This document shows, one piece after another, positions 17,425 to 24,565 of a DNA stretch of 64,000 nt; position 1 is the first letter of the stretch; every line of letters starts with the position of its first letter. The DNA lies in NCBI RefSeq assembly GCF_045629565.1, contig NZ_JAZQRL010000093.1, forward strand, positions 26,169 to 90,168, written 5' to 3'. Below the pieces are notes generated by a model, which was not told the DNA's origin, searched no databases, and saw only the letters and a list, made by a program, of their open reading frames with translations. The position numbers and the translations under genes were made by a program. The DNA is from Arcticibacter sp045629565 (GTDB lineage Bacteria; Bacteroidota; Bacteroidia; Sphingobacteriales; Sphingobacteriaceae).

Positions 17425-18405
17425 ATGGACAAGAATACAATAAAAAATATCGGGGTCTTCACCTCAGGAGGTGATGCACCAGGAATGAATGCGGCGATCC
17501 GCTCAGTTGTAAGAACATCCCTTTATTATGATATCCAGGTTACGGGTATTATGAGAGGTTTCGAAGGCCTTATCGGCGGCGAGTTTATTCCCATGAACCG
17601 GAAGTCGGTGGCGAATATCATTCAACGCGGAGGTACCATCCTTAAAACGGCCAGAAGTGATTCTTTCTATACGAAAGAAGGAAGACAAAAGGCTTATGAT
17701 AACCTGAAGAAAAACAATATTGATGCTCTGGTAGCTATTGGCGGAGAGGGTACTTTTACAGGAGCGAATATATTTGGTAAGGAGTTTGATATTCCCGTTA
17801 TCGGAATGCCTGGAACGATCGACAATGACCTCATTGGCACCGATTTTACAATCGGATATGACACAGCTATTAATACTGTTATTGATGCAGTAGACAAAAT
17901 CAGAGATACTGCCGAATCGCATGACAGGCTATTCATCGTTGAAGTTATGGGAAAAGACTCAGGCCTGATCGCTTTAAGAAGTGGTATCGGCGTTGGTGCC
18001 GAAGCCATTCTTATTCCCGAGTCGCGTACTGATGTCGATCAGTTATTTAAAAGACTGGCCAGTGGTCGTAAAGACAAGTCATCAAAAATCATAATTGTAG
18101 CAGAGGGAGACGAGATTGGCGGTTTCGAAATTACCGAGTTAATCAAGGAAAAATTTCCTAACTACGATACGAGACTTTCTATCCTCGGACACATTCAACG
18201 CGGGGGAAGGCCTAGTTGTATGGACAGGGTTCTGGCCAGCCGCCTCGGAGTAGCAGCAGTTGAAGCCCTTCTGAACGGGCAAAAAAGTATGATGGTTGGT
18301 TTAGTTAATCATAACATTCATTATACACCATTTTACAATGCAGTAAAACATCTTTCAGAAGCAGACCCACGACTTCTGAAGATTGTAAACATACTTTCAT
18401 TGTAA
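17425..18405 (+). CDS. pfkA: ATP-dependent 6-phosphofructokinase
   Basis: PfkA phosphorylates fructose 6-phosphate, the committed step of glycolysis. The 326-residue protein has the nucleotide loop TSGGDAPGMNAAIR at residues 13-26, the catalytic block MPGTIDNDL, GTDFTIGYDTA, and GHIQRGGRPS near the end. Gly at the position after GGD in the active-site loops (here IGGEGTF) is consistent with ATP rather than pyrophosphate use. It is followed 21 bases later by gmhA. Confidence 0.95.
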   Translation: MDKNTIKNIGVFTSGGDAPGMNAAIRSVVRTSLYYDIQVTGIMRGFEGLIGGEFIPMNRKSVANIIQRGGTILKTARSDSFYTKEGRQKAYDNLKKNNIDALVAIGGEGTFTGANIFGKEFDIPVIGMPGTIDNDLIGTDFTIGYDTAINTVIDAVDKIRDTAESHDRLFIVEVMGKDSGLIALRSGIGVGAEAILIPESRTDVDQLFKRLASGRKDKSSKIIIVAEGDEIGGFEITELIKEKFPNYDTRLSILGHIQRGGRPSCMDRVLASRLGVAAVEALLNGQKSMMVGLVNHNIHYTPFYNAVKHLSEADPRLLKIVNILSL

Positions 18406-18426
18406 CACCTAACTTCCGGATATTAA

Positions 18427-18993
18427 ATGGGATCAGTTAAACAGCACTTTCTAGGAGCTCATGCGGTGCTAAGCACTTTTCTAGGCGATGAATCGAACTT
18501 TGAGAAAATTGAAGCTGCAGGACGTTTGCTTTCCGAAGCCTTTGCTTCTGGGAACAAGGTCTTGTCTTGCGGCAATGGAGGCTCCATGTCTGACGCCATG
18601 CACTTCGCTGAAGAGCTGAGCGGACGTTACCGAGATGATCGAAAAGCCCTGGCAGCCCTGTCTATATCTGATCCCTCCCATATATCTTGTGTCGCCAATG
18701 ACTATGGCTATGCGCATGTTTTTTCCCGCATGATCGAAGCAATCGGAAACCGGAATGATGTTTTACTGGCGATCAGTACAAGCGGAAATTCCGAAAACGT
18801 ACTAAAAGCGATCGTCGCGGCTAAAGATCGTGGAATGAAAATCATCGGACTGACAGGAAAAGATGGTGGACAGATGGCTGCGCTTTGCGATGTCGAGATC
18901 AGGGCTCCCTGGTCAGAATACGCTGATCATGCCCAGGAAATCCATATAAAAGTCATTCATTCCCTGATCGACTTTGTGGAGAGACATCTGTAA
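18427..18993 (+). CDS. gmhA: Sedoheptulose-7-phosphate isomerase
   Basis: GmhA converts sedoheptulose 7-phosphate to heptose 7-phosphate, the first step toward the ADP-heptose of the LPS core. The 188-residue SIS-domain protein shows CGNGGSMSDAMHFAEELSGR at residues 40-59 and the phosphate-binding AISTSGNSENVL loop near 117. The 3' end overlaps the convergent PAS kinase gene by 41 bases. It links functionally to the glycan locus further along the window. Confidence 0.93.
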   Translation: MGSVKQHFLGAHAVLSTFLGDESNFEKIEAAGRLLSEAFASGNKVLSCGNGGSMSDAMHFAEELSGRYRDDRKALAALSISDPSHISCVANDYGYAHVFSRMIEAIGNRNDVLLAISTSGNSENVLKAIVAAKDRGMKIIGLTGKDGGQMAALCDVEIRAPWSEYADHAQEIHIKVIHSLIDFVERHL

Positions 18994-20350
18994 GGTCATT
19001 TTCCTGCTGAAGCAGATAACTTTTATCTACGATCTTGTGAAGGATATCATCCAACTGAGTGGCCAGGGTCCTTACATGATTAATGATGTCAGCATTGAAG
19101 GGATCATCAGGTTGCGATTCATTGAACAGGGGTACGATTCCCATCAGAGATGCTACCGGTCCTCTGATGTCATGAGAAGCAAGTTCAACTATCTGACGTA
19201 GTTCTTCGTTTTGCTTTTGCGCACGAATCGCCTCATTCAAAGCATCCTGAATGTCACGGCCCTGGCTTACAACGCCGATGATCTTATCGTCATGATATAT
19301 AGGATTCATCTTAATCTCATAGGTGTTTTTTAGTCCAATCACGCTCGTATTAAATACGATTACTTCTCCGGCCAGAGTTTTGTCGTAAAGAGTCTTCCAT
19401 TTTTTGATCTGTTCGGGGTCCAGGGCCTCCAGCAAAATGGAGTCCCCTGCCGAAAGTTCCAGATTATAACTTGCTTTAATCTGCCTTTTAAAAACCGTGT
19501 TCATTGAAAGGATTCGGTATTCGGAGTCGACAGACCAGATTAGATTATTGATGTTATTGATAGACGCATCCAGGTTGGTTTTAGCAATGATCACTTCCTC
19601 GCGTGCCCTCATCATTTCCGTCACATTATGCACCATGATGATCTCACATTCCCGGCCATTGTAAACGATACCGTGTCCTGATATAATCACATCCAGAAGC
19701 TTTCCGTTTTTCGTACGATGTTTCCAGCCTTTAGTGCGACTGTGCACTCCTTTAACCCCGACAATAGATGAAAGCAGTCTGGGCACTTCTTCTTCCGGCC
19801 TGATCTCGGTGATTTTCATAGAAAGAAACTCTTCTTCCGTAAATCCATACTCAGAAATAGCAGCGTTATTCACAGCCATAAAAGCAAGGGTCTCCCGGTC
19901 ATAAATCCATAAAGGATTAGGATTGTTGAGGAAAAGATACCGGTACGTATATTCGGAGTCTTTCAGAACGAGCTCCGCATGTTTTTTATCCGTAATATCT
20001 GTGGTGATTCCTACGACGGCGAAAAGCTTACCTCCCGAGTCGAAAACAGGCGACTTACGATCGCTTACCCACCTTATCTGCCCGTTGACGACGATTCGAA
20101 ATTCCAGTTCCACACTCTCACCATGATATAGCCGCTGTGTTTCCCTGTTCACAAAAGCATAGTCTTCAGGATGTACTGTAGTTCTCCATTTAAAGGGCTC
20201 AGCCAGCAATTGATCCGGAGAAGCGCCGTACATTTCATTGAATCGCCGGTTTGCATAAATGTATTGTTGCTTGATCAGATCAAAGCTCCAGATTGCATCT
20301 CTTAAGTTATCAAGGACTGTTGTCAAGGTTTCCAATGCTCGCCGATCCAT
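18953..20350 (-). CDS. PAS-domain histidine-kinase-like protein lacking the ATPase domain
   Basis: This 465-residue soluble protein has three PAS domains at roughly 5-125, 130-250 and 260-375. The first ends in a PAC-type block (VGITTDITDKKHAELVL). A dimerisation/phosphoacceptor segment follows, with the H-box ELASHDIRGPVASLMG near residue 393. The protein stops about 70 residues later, with no N, G1 or G2 boxes of the HATPase domain. The end overlaps convergent gmhA by 41 bases, so no lost 3' part can continue there intact. It may be phosphorylated in trans or act as a sensor adaptor. Its partner is unknown. Confidence 0.82.
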   Translation of the reverse strand: MDRRALETLTTVLDNLRDAIWSFDLIKQQYIYANRRFNEMYGASPDQLLAEPFKWRTTVHPEDYAFVNRETQRLYHGESVELEFRIVVNGQIRWVSDRKSPVFDSGGKLFAVVGITTDITDKKHAELVLKDSEYTYRYLFLNNPNPLWIYDRETLAFMAVNNAAISEYGFTEEEFLSMKITEIRPEEEVPRLLSSIVGVKGVHSRTKGWKHRTKNGKLLDVIISGHGIVYNGRECEIIMVHNVTEMMRAREEVIIAKTNLDASINNINNLIWSVDSEYRILSMNTVFKRQIKASYNLELSAGDSILLEALDPEQIKKWKTLYDKTLAGEVIVFNTSVIGLKNTYEIKMNPIYHDDKIIGVVSQGRDIQDALNEAIRAQKQNEELRQIVELASHDIRGPVASLMGIVPLFNESQPDDPFNADIINHVRTLATQLDDILHKIVDKSYLLQQENDLTDVSPQSRSGNE

Positions 20351-20503
20351 GCCGCTGTTATTAAGTCCTGAAATTTCTATTTCTAAATGGTCTATATTTG
20401 TTTATTCACACACAAGGAGCTATCAAAGTTAATCGCAGCCTATAGTATTTGGTTAGTCTTCTTTAGTTATCACTTCTTGTTGCCTAAAAAACAGCCCAAT
20501 ATG

Positions 20504-20534
20504 TTTTAAATGTAACTAAATATCACTACATTTG
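20504..20534 (+). promoter_or_regulatory. Promoter of rpsP operon
   Basis: TACATTTG at 20527-20534 matches the TAnnTTTG -7 box. TTTT at 20504-20507, 19 bases upstream, is a one-mismatch -33 box. The rpsP ATG lies 59 bases after the -7 box. Confidence 0.6.
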
Positions 20535-20593
20535 CGACCCCGCAGAAGGATACTCCGGGAACTATGTTGTATACATAAATATAAATTAAAAAA

Positions 20594-21127
20594 ATGGCAA
20601 CTAAAATTAGATTGCAAAGACACGGTAAAAAAGGTAAGCCTTTTTACTATGTAGTAGTAGCAGATGCACGTGCACCAAGAGATGGTCGTTTCATTGAGCG
20701 TTTAGGTTCTTACAACCCGAACACCAATCCAGCGACAATCGATCTGAACTTTGATAAAGCATTGGACTGGATGGACAAAGGTGCTCAGCCAACCGATACT
20801 GTTCGTACACTTCTTTCAGATAAAGGTGTCCTTTACATGAAACATCTCAACGGTGGTGTAAAGAAAGGCGCGTTGACTGCTGAACAAGCTGAAGCTAAAT
20901 TTAACGAGTGGGTTCAGAGCAAAGAAGATAAAGCTCTTGGAAAGAAAGAGAACTTCAACCAAACTAAAGATGCTGCTAAAAAAGCCGCTTTAGCTGCTGA
21001 AGCGAAGAAAAAGGAAGAAAGAGCTGCTGCAATCGCTGCAAAGAACACTCCTCCAGCAGAAGAAGTTGCAGAAGAAGTTGCTTCTGAAGAGGCTGCGTCA
21101 GAAGAAACTTCAGAAAACGCTGAATAG
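20594..21127 (+). CDS. rpsP: 30S ribosomal protein S16 with long C-terminal extension
   Basis: S16 is an assembly protein of the small ribosomal subunit. The S16 core occupies about residues 1-80 (TKIRLQRHGKKGKPFYYVVV at the start and FIERLGSYNPN next). The remaining 97 residues are a Lys/Ala/Glu-rich tail ending in an acidic SEETSENAE stretch, roughly doubling the family's usual length; such tails are common in Bacteroidota. It leads the rpsP-rimM-trmD-rplS cluster. Confidence 0.96.
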   Translation: MATKIRLQRHGKKGKPFYYVVVADARAPRDGRFIERLGSYNPNTNPATIDLNFDKALDWMDKGAQPTDTVRTLLSDKGVLYMKHLNGGVKKGALTAEQAEAKFNEWVQSKEDKALGKKENFNQTKDAAKKAALAAEAKKKEERAAAIAAKNTPPAEEVAEEVASEEAASEETSENAE

Positions 21128-21222
21128 TTTTTCTTACAAAAACATCAAATGTCATTTTGGCAGATTGAGTTCCCTGATTCAGGCAATTCTTTTTGTTGAA
21201 ATGACATTTTTATTTCAAGGCT

Positions 21223-21747
21223 ATGACGTTAGAAGAAAGCTTTTACATCGGATATATTACTAAAACTAAAGGGCTTAAGGGCGAAGTGCAGGTGTACTTT
21301 GAATTCGACGATTATGAAGATCTCGAATTAGATTCGGTGTTCATCGAAATCAATAAGAAGCTTATCCCATTTTTTTCTGCCTCCTACAAGCTGCATTCAA
21401 ACTCCACCGGCTATTTCTACTTCGAAGACATTGATGTCATTGAAAAGGCAGAAAAGTTACTCAAGAAGAAACTCTATCTGCCTCTTTCAAAGAAACCTGA
21501 AAGATCAGATGACGAGTTTTATTACACAGACCTCAAGGGGTATATTGCTCACGACGAGAAGCTGGGAGAACTTGGAGAAATCATGGAGGTTCATGAATAT
21601 CCGCAGCAGTTCATCGCAGTGGTATCTTACAAGTTCCGAGAGATCATGTTCCCGCTTAATGACGATATGATTGTATCAATTGACGAGGAAGAATCAAACT
21701 TACATGTAAGGCTGCCCGACGGGCTTTTGGACGTATATTTAGCTTAG
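21223..21747 (+). CDS. rimM: Ribosome maturation factor RimM
   Basis: RimM assists maturation of the 30S head region and binds S19. The 174-residue protein has the N-terminal RimM domain (FYIGYITKTKGLKGEVQVYF, about 6-90) and a C-terminal PRC-barrel segment (about 100-170, EFYYTDLKGY and IMFPLNDDMI). The start at 21223 lies 96 bases after rpsP, and trmD follows after 5 bases. Confidence 0.94.
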   Translation: MTLEESFYIGYITKTKGLKGEVQVYFEFDDYEDLELDSVFIEINKKLIPFFSASYKLHSNSTGYFYFEDIDVIEKAEKLLKKKLYLPLSKKPERSDDEFYYTDLKGYIAHDEKLGELGEIMEVHEYPQQFIAVVSYKFREIMFPLNDDMIVSIDEEESNLHVRLPDGLLDVYLA

Positions 21748-21752
21748 TAACT

Positions 21753-22427
21753 ATGCGATTTGATATAATATCAGTACTTCCCGGTTTATTGGATAGTCCT
21801 TTTGCCCATTCCATTTTGCAAAGGGCCCAAAAGAAAGGTATAGTCGAAATCCAGGTGCATAACCTGAGAGACTATTCGAGCAATAAGCATAAGAATGTGG
21901 ACGACTACCCTTACGGGGGGGGAAGCGGAATGGTGATGTCGATTGAGCCGTTTGCGGCATGTATCGAAAAGCTGCAGTCGGAACGTCAATATGACGAAGT
22001 TATCTTTATGACTCCTGACGGAGAAACCCTCAGCCAGACCATAGCCAACCAGCTCTCTCTCGGCGAGAACGTGATGATTCTTTGTGGTCACTACAAAGGA
22101 ATCGATCAAAGAATTCGCGATCTCTACGTAACCAAAGAGATTTCCATAGGAGACTATGTCTTGTCCGGCGGAGAACTTCCCGCCGCTGTCCTGGTAGATT
22201 CTATCGTTCGGCTTATTCCGGGAGTACTGTCTGATGAAACGTCCGCTCTCTCAGATTCATTTCAGGGTGAACTCCTTGACGCACCTGTTTATACCCGGCC
22301 AGCCGAATGGAGAGGTATCCGGGTGCCCGAAATTCTCTTAAGTGGTGACCAGGCGAAGATCAACAATTGGCGGCATGAGAAGGCTCTGGAGCGCACTAAG
22401 CAGCGTCGCCCTGACCTTTTAGAATAA
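21753..22427 (+). CDS. trmD: tRNA (guanine37-N1)-methyltransferase
   Basis: TrmD methylates G37 next to the anticodon of tRNAs and prevents +1 frameshifting. The 224-residue SPOUT enzyme shows the trefoil-knot SAM site LCGHYKGIDQRIRD and IGDYVLSGGE, then EIPEV-like VPEILLSGDQAKI. It starts 5 bases after the rimM stop, which suggests coupled translation. Confidence 0.97.
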   Translation: MRFDIISVLPGLLDSPFAHSILQRAQKKGIVEIQVHNLRDYSSNKHKNVDDYPYGGGSGMVMSIEPFAACIEKLQSERQYDEVIFMTPDGETLSQTIANQLSLGENVMILCGHYKGIDQRIRDLYVTKEISIGDYVLSGGELPAAVLVDSIVRLIPGVLSDETSALSDSFQGELLDAPVYTRPAEWRGIRVPEILLSGDQAKINNWRHEKALERTKQRRPDLLE

Positions 22428-22488
22428 AAAGGTCGTTGTAAAACTGAAACATCTTACGTTCAGTGATATACTATTCGATGGAATAGGT

Positions 22489-22533
22489 AAAGAATGATTT
22501 GAATAATTTGCAATTATTTGAAAATCATTCTTT
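22489..22533. repeat. AT-rich inverted repeat upstream of rplS
   Basis: The outer arms 22489-22500 and 22522-22533 pair over 12 bases. Inner arms 22502-22508 and 22512-22518 pair over 7 more, closing on a 3-base TGC loop, with only small bulges between them. It lies between trmD and rplS, 85 bases before the L19 start. It could be a terminator for trmD or an L19 leader element; a clean T run is absent. Confidence 0.6.
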
Positions 22534-22617
22534 CAAATGTTAATTATTATGCCTAATATTGCACTCCGAAAAAAGGGGCGGATATTAAGGTTTAATGCCG
22601 TTTTAATAAATAAAATC

Positions 22618-22971
22618 ATGGATTTAGTAAAATTTGTTGAAGAGCAGGCTGTAGCCAGGAAAGAAGTGCCTGCATTCAAATCTGGCGATACAGTAAGCGT
22701 TCACTATAAAATCCGCGAAGGAAACAAAGAGCGTATCCAGATCTACCAGGGAGTTGTTCTTCAGCGCAATAGTGTTGGAAATAACGAAACCTTTACTGTA
22801 AGAAAAATGTCTAATGGTGTTGGTGTTGAGCGTATTTTCCCAATTAACTCACCTAACATTGCCAAAATAGAGGTTCACAACGTTGGTAAAGTTCGCAGAG
22901 CCAAATTGTTCTACCTACGTGCGTTAACTGGTAAAGCTGCCAGAATCAAATCTAAGAGAGTTACCAAGTAA
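22618..22971 (+). CDS. rplS: 50S ribosomal protein L19
   Basis: L19 sits at the 30S-50S interface. From the ATG at 22618 the protein has 117 residues, beginning MDLVKFVEEQAVARKE, with the family core FKSGDTVSVHYKIREGNKER and the GVVLQRN and SPNIAKIEV blocks. The frame is open back to 22537, but the extra 27 residues do not resemble L19. It is the last gene of the rpsP cluster and is followed by a terminator. Confidence 0.96.
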   Translation: MDLVKFVEEQAVARKEVPAFKSGDTVSVHYKIREGNKERIQIYQGVVLQRNSVGNNETFTVRKMSNGVGVERIFPINSPNIAKIEVHNVGKVRRAKLFYLRALTGKAARIKSKRVTK

Positions 22972-22998
22972 TTCTTCTTCGGTTAAAGAAATTCATAT

Positions 22999-23027
22999 CC
23001 TGTTCATTCCCATGAACGGGATTTTTT
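22999..23027 (+). terminator. Intrinsic terminator after rplS
   Basis: The stem CCTGTTCAT (22999-23007) and ATGAACGGG (23012-23020), with one G-U pair and a 4-base loop, is followed by ATTTTTT. It lies 28 bases after the rplS stop. Confidence 0.85.
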
Positions 23028-23089
23028 ATGTCCCTGTATTGGGGGAATGCTTTAGGGTAACGTATACAGCGTGTACGGGCGTATAAAAG

Positions 23090-23134
23090 AAAAGGCTCCA
23101 AGGAATGTTATTACACCATTCCTTGAAGCCTTTT
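23090..23134. terminator. Bidirectional terminator between rplS and psd
   Basis: Arms AAAAGGCT-C-CAAGGAATG (23090-23107) and CATTCCTTG-A-AGCCTTTT (23117-23134) pair with a single mismatch around a 9-base loop. Each side ends in a T tract. It would mainly serve psd on the minus strand, because rplS has its own terminator before it. Confidence 0.75.
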
Positions 23135-23178
23135 CTGTATGTTCAATCAATTGCCGGGATATAGTTTTCCCGATAAGC

Positions 23179-23862
23179 TTAACTTTCTTTTACTTCAACG
23201 GCTTTTGTGACGTCAGCAAGGACAGTAACGCCGCCTGTAACCACCTGGCCCAGGGCAACCTTAACATCTGTTCCAATGGGCATATAAACGTCCACACGCG
23301 AACCAAACTTGATGAATCCAAACTGTTCGCCCTGCTGAACCTGATCACCTTCTTTTATATACCAAACAATTCTTCTGGCCAATGCTCCGGCAATCTGCCT
23401 GAAGAGTATTTCGATGCCATTTTCATGTTCAACAACGACGGTTGTCCGCTCATTGTCTGTAGACGACTTAGGATCCCATGCCACCAGATATTTGCCTGGA
23501 TGATATTTAAAGTATTTTACAATTCCTGAAATCGGATTGCGGTTGACATGCACGTTTATAGGCGACATGAAGATAGAGACCTGTAGGCGGCGGTCCTTGA
23601 AGTATTCACCTTCTTCCGTCTCTTCTATAACAACAACTTTGCCGTCGGCAGGACATATTATATGTTCTGTATTTAAAACCGTCTTCCGTGTTGGGTGCCT
23701 GAAAAACTGAAGCACCGTAATAAAGATTAGAAAAGAAACGATATAGATAATCCACTTGACTACACTTTGATCCGGCCAGTAATAGTGAGCAACGGCGTTC
23801 ATTATAAAGATCAGCAAAATGGAAAGCGCTATTGACGTATAGCCTTCTTTGTGGATTGTCAT
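23179..23862 (-). CDS. psd: Phosphatidylserine decarboxylase
   Basis: This enzyme makes phosphatidylethanolamine from phosphatidylserine. The 227-residue protein is the short form, with two N-terminal membrane segments (about 8-50), an ICPADGKVVVIEE block and an HVNRNPISG motif. The C-terminal IKFGSRVDVYMP contains the Gly-Ser self-cleavage site that makes the pyruvoyl group. It follows hpt on the minus strand after 39 bases. Confidence 0.93.
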   Translation of the reverse strand: MTIHKEGYTSIALSILLIFIMNAVAHYYWPDQSVVKWIIYIVSFLIFITVLQFFRHPTRKTVLNTEHIICPADGKVVVIEETEEGEYFKDRRLQVSIFMSPINVHVNRNPISGIVKYFKYHPGKYLVAWDPKSSTDNERTTVVVEHENGIEILFRQIAGALARRIVWYIKEGDQVQQGEQFGFIKFGSRVDVYMPIGTDVKVALGQVVTGGVTVLADVTKAVEVKES

Positions 23863-23901
23863 TTAAAATAAATTTTAACCGCAAATATGCTAAAAATGTT
23901 A

Positions 23902-24456
23902 TTAAGTTTCCGAGGGAACGGAAATTGCCCGGTAGATATCCTTCAAATTCCGGCCCAGTCCTTTATAATCAAGGCCATAGCCCACAACAAATTCATTAGC
24001 GATCTCGAAACCGACATAGGCAATCTCATCAAATTCTTTCTGGAGCGAGTCTGGTTTAATAAGAAGCGTGCATACGGCCACTGATGCAGGGTTCTGTTCT
24101 TTAACCTGGGCAAGAAGGTATGAAAGTGTTATGCCTGTATCTACAATGTCTTCCACAATGATAACATCTCTGCCTTTAAGGTCTATCTCCAACCCGATCA
24201 TCTTTTTTACAGTTCCCGAAGTCGATTCGCCACCATGATAGGAGGCAAGCTTTACAAATGCTACTTCAACCGGGATGCTCACCTCCTTCATCAGGTCGGC
24301 CATGAACAGGAAACTTCCGTTCAGTACAGCGATCACAACAGGCAACCGGTTATCGTAGTCTACGTTCATTTGAATGGCCAGGAGGCGTGTGCGCTTCCTT
24401 ATCTGCTCATACTCCAGGAAGCAGGTAAATTCTTTATCTTCAATTTCAATTTTCAT
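23902..24456 (-). CDS. hpt: Hypoxanthine phosphoribosyltransferase
   Basis: Hpt salvages hypoxanthine or guanine using PRPP. The 184-residue protein has VIAVLNGSFLFMADLM near the N-terminus and the PRPP-binding motif VIIVEDIVDTGITLSYLL. The purine-contact block ADYVGFE-like IAYVGFEIANEFVVGYGLD lies near the C-terminus. It is flanked by psd and the transglycosylase gene on the same strand. Confidence 0.93.
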   Translation of the reverse strand: MKIEIEDKEFTCFLEYEQIRKRTRLLAIQMNVDYDNRLPVVIAVLNGSFLFMADLMKEVSIPVEVAFVKLASYHGGESTSGTVKKMIGLEIDLKGRDVIIVEDIVDTGITLSYLLAQVKEQNPASVAVCTLLIKPDSLQKEFDEIAYVGFEIANEFVVGYGLDYKGLGRNLKDIYRAISVPSET

Positions 24457-24565
24457 CTGGCTATTCGTTAGTTTTCAATAGGTTAACAAAGGCGCCTTCC
24501 ATGCTCCGCATATTGCCGGCAGCCCGGTGGCATACACCCTAATCATTTTACGTTCCTAAAGGTAT

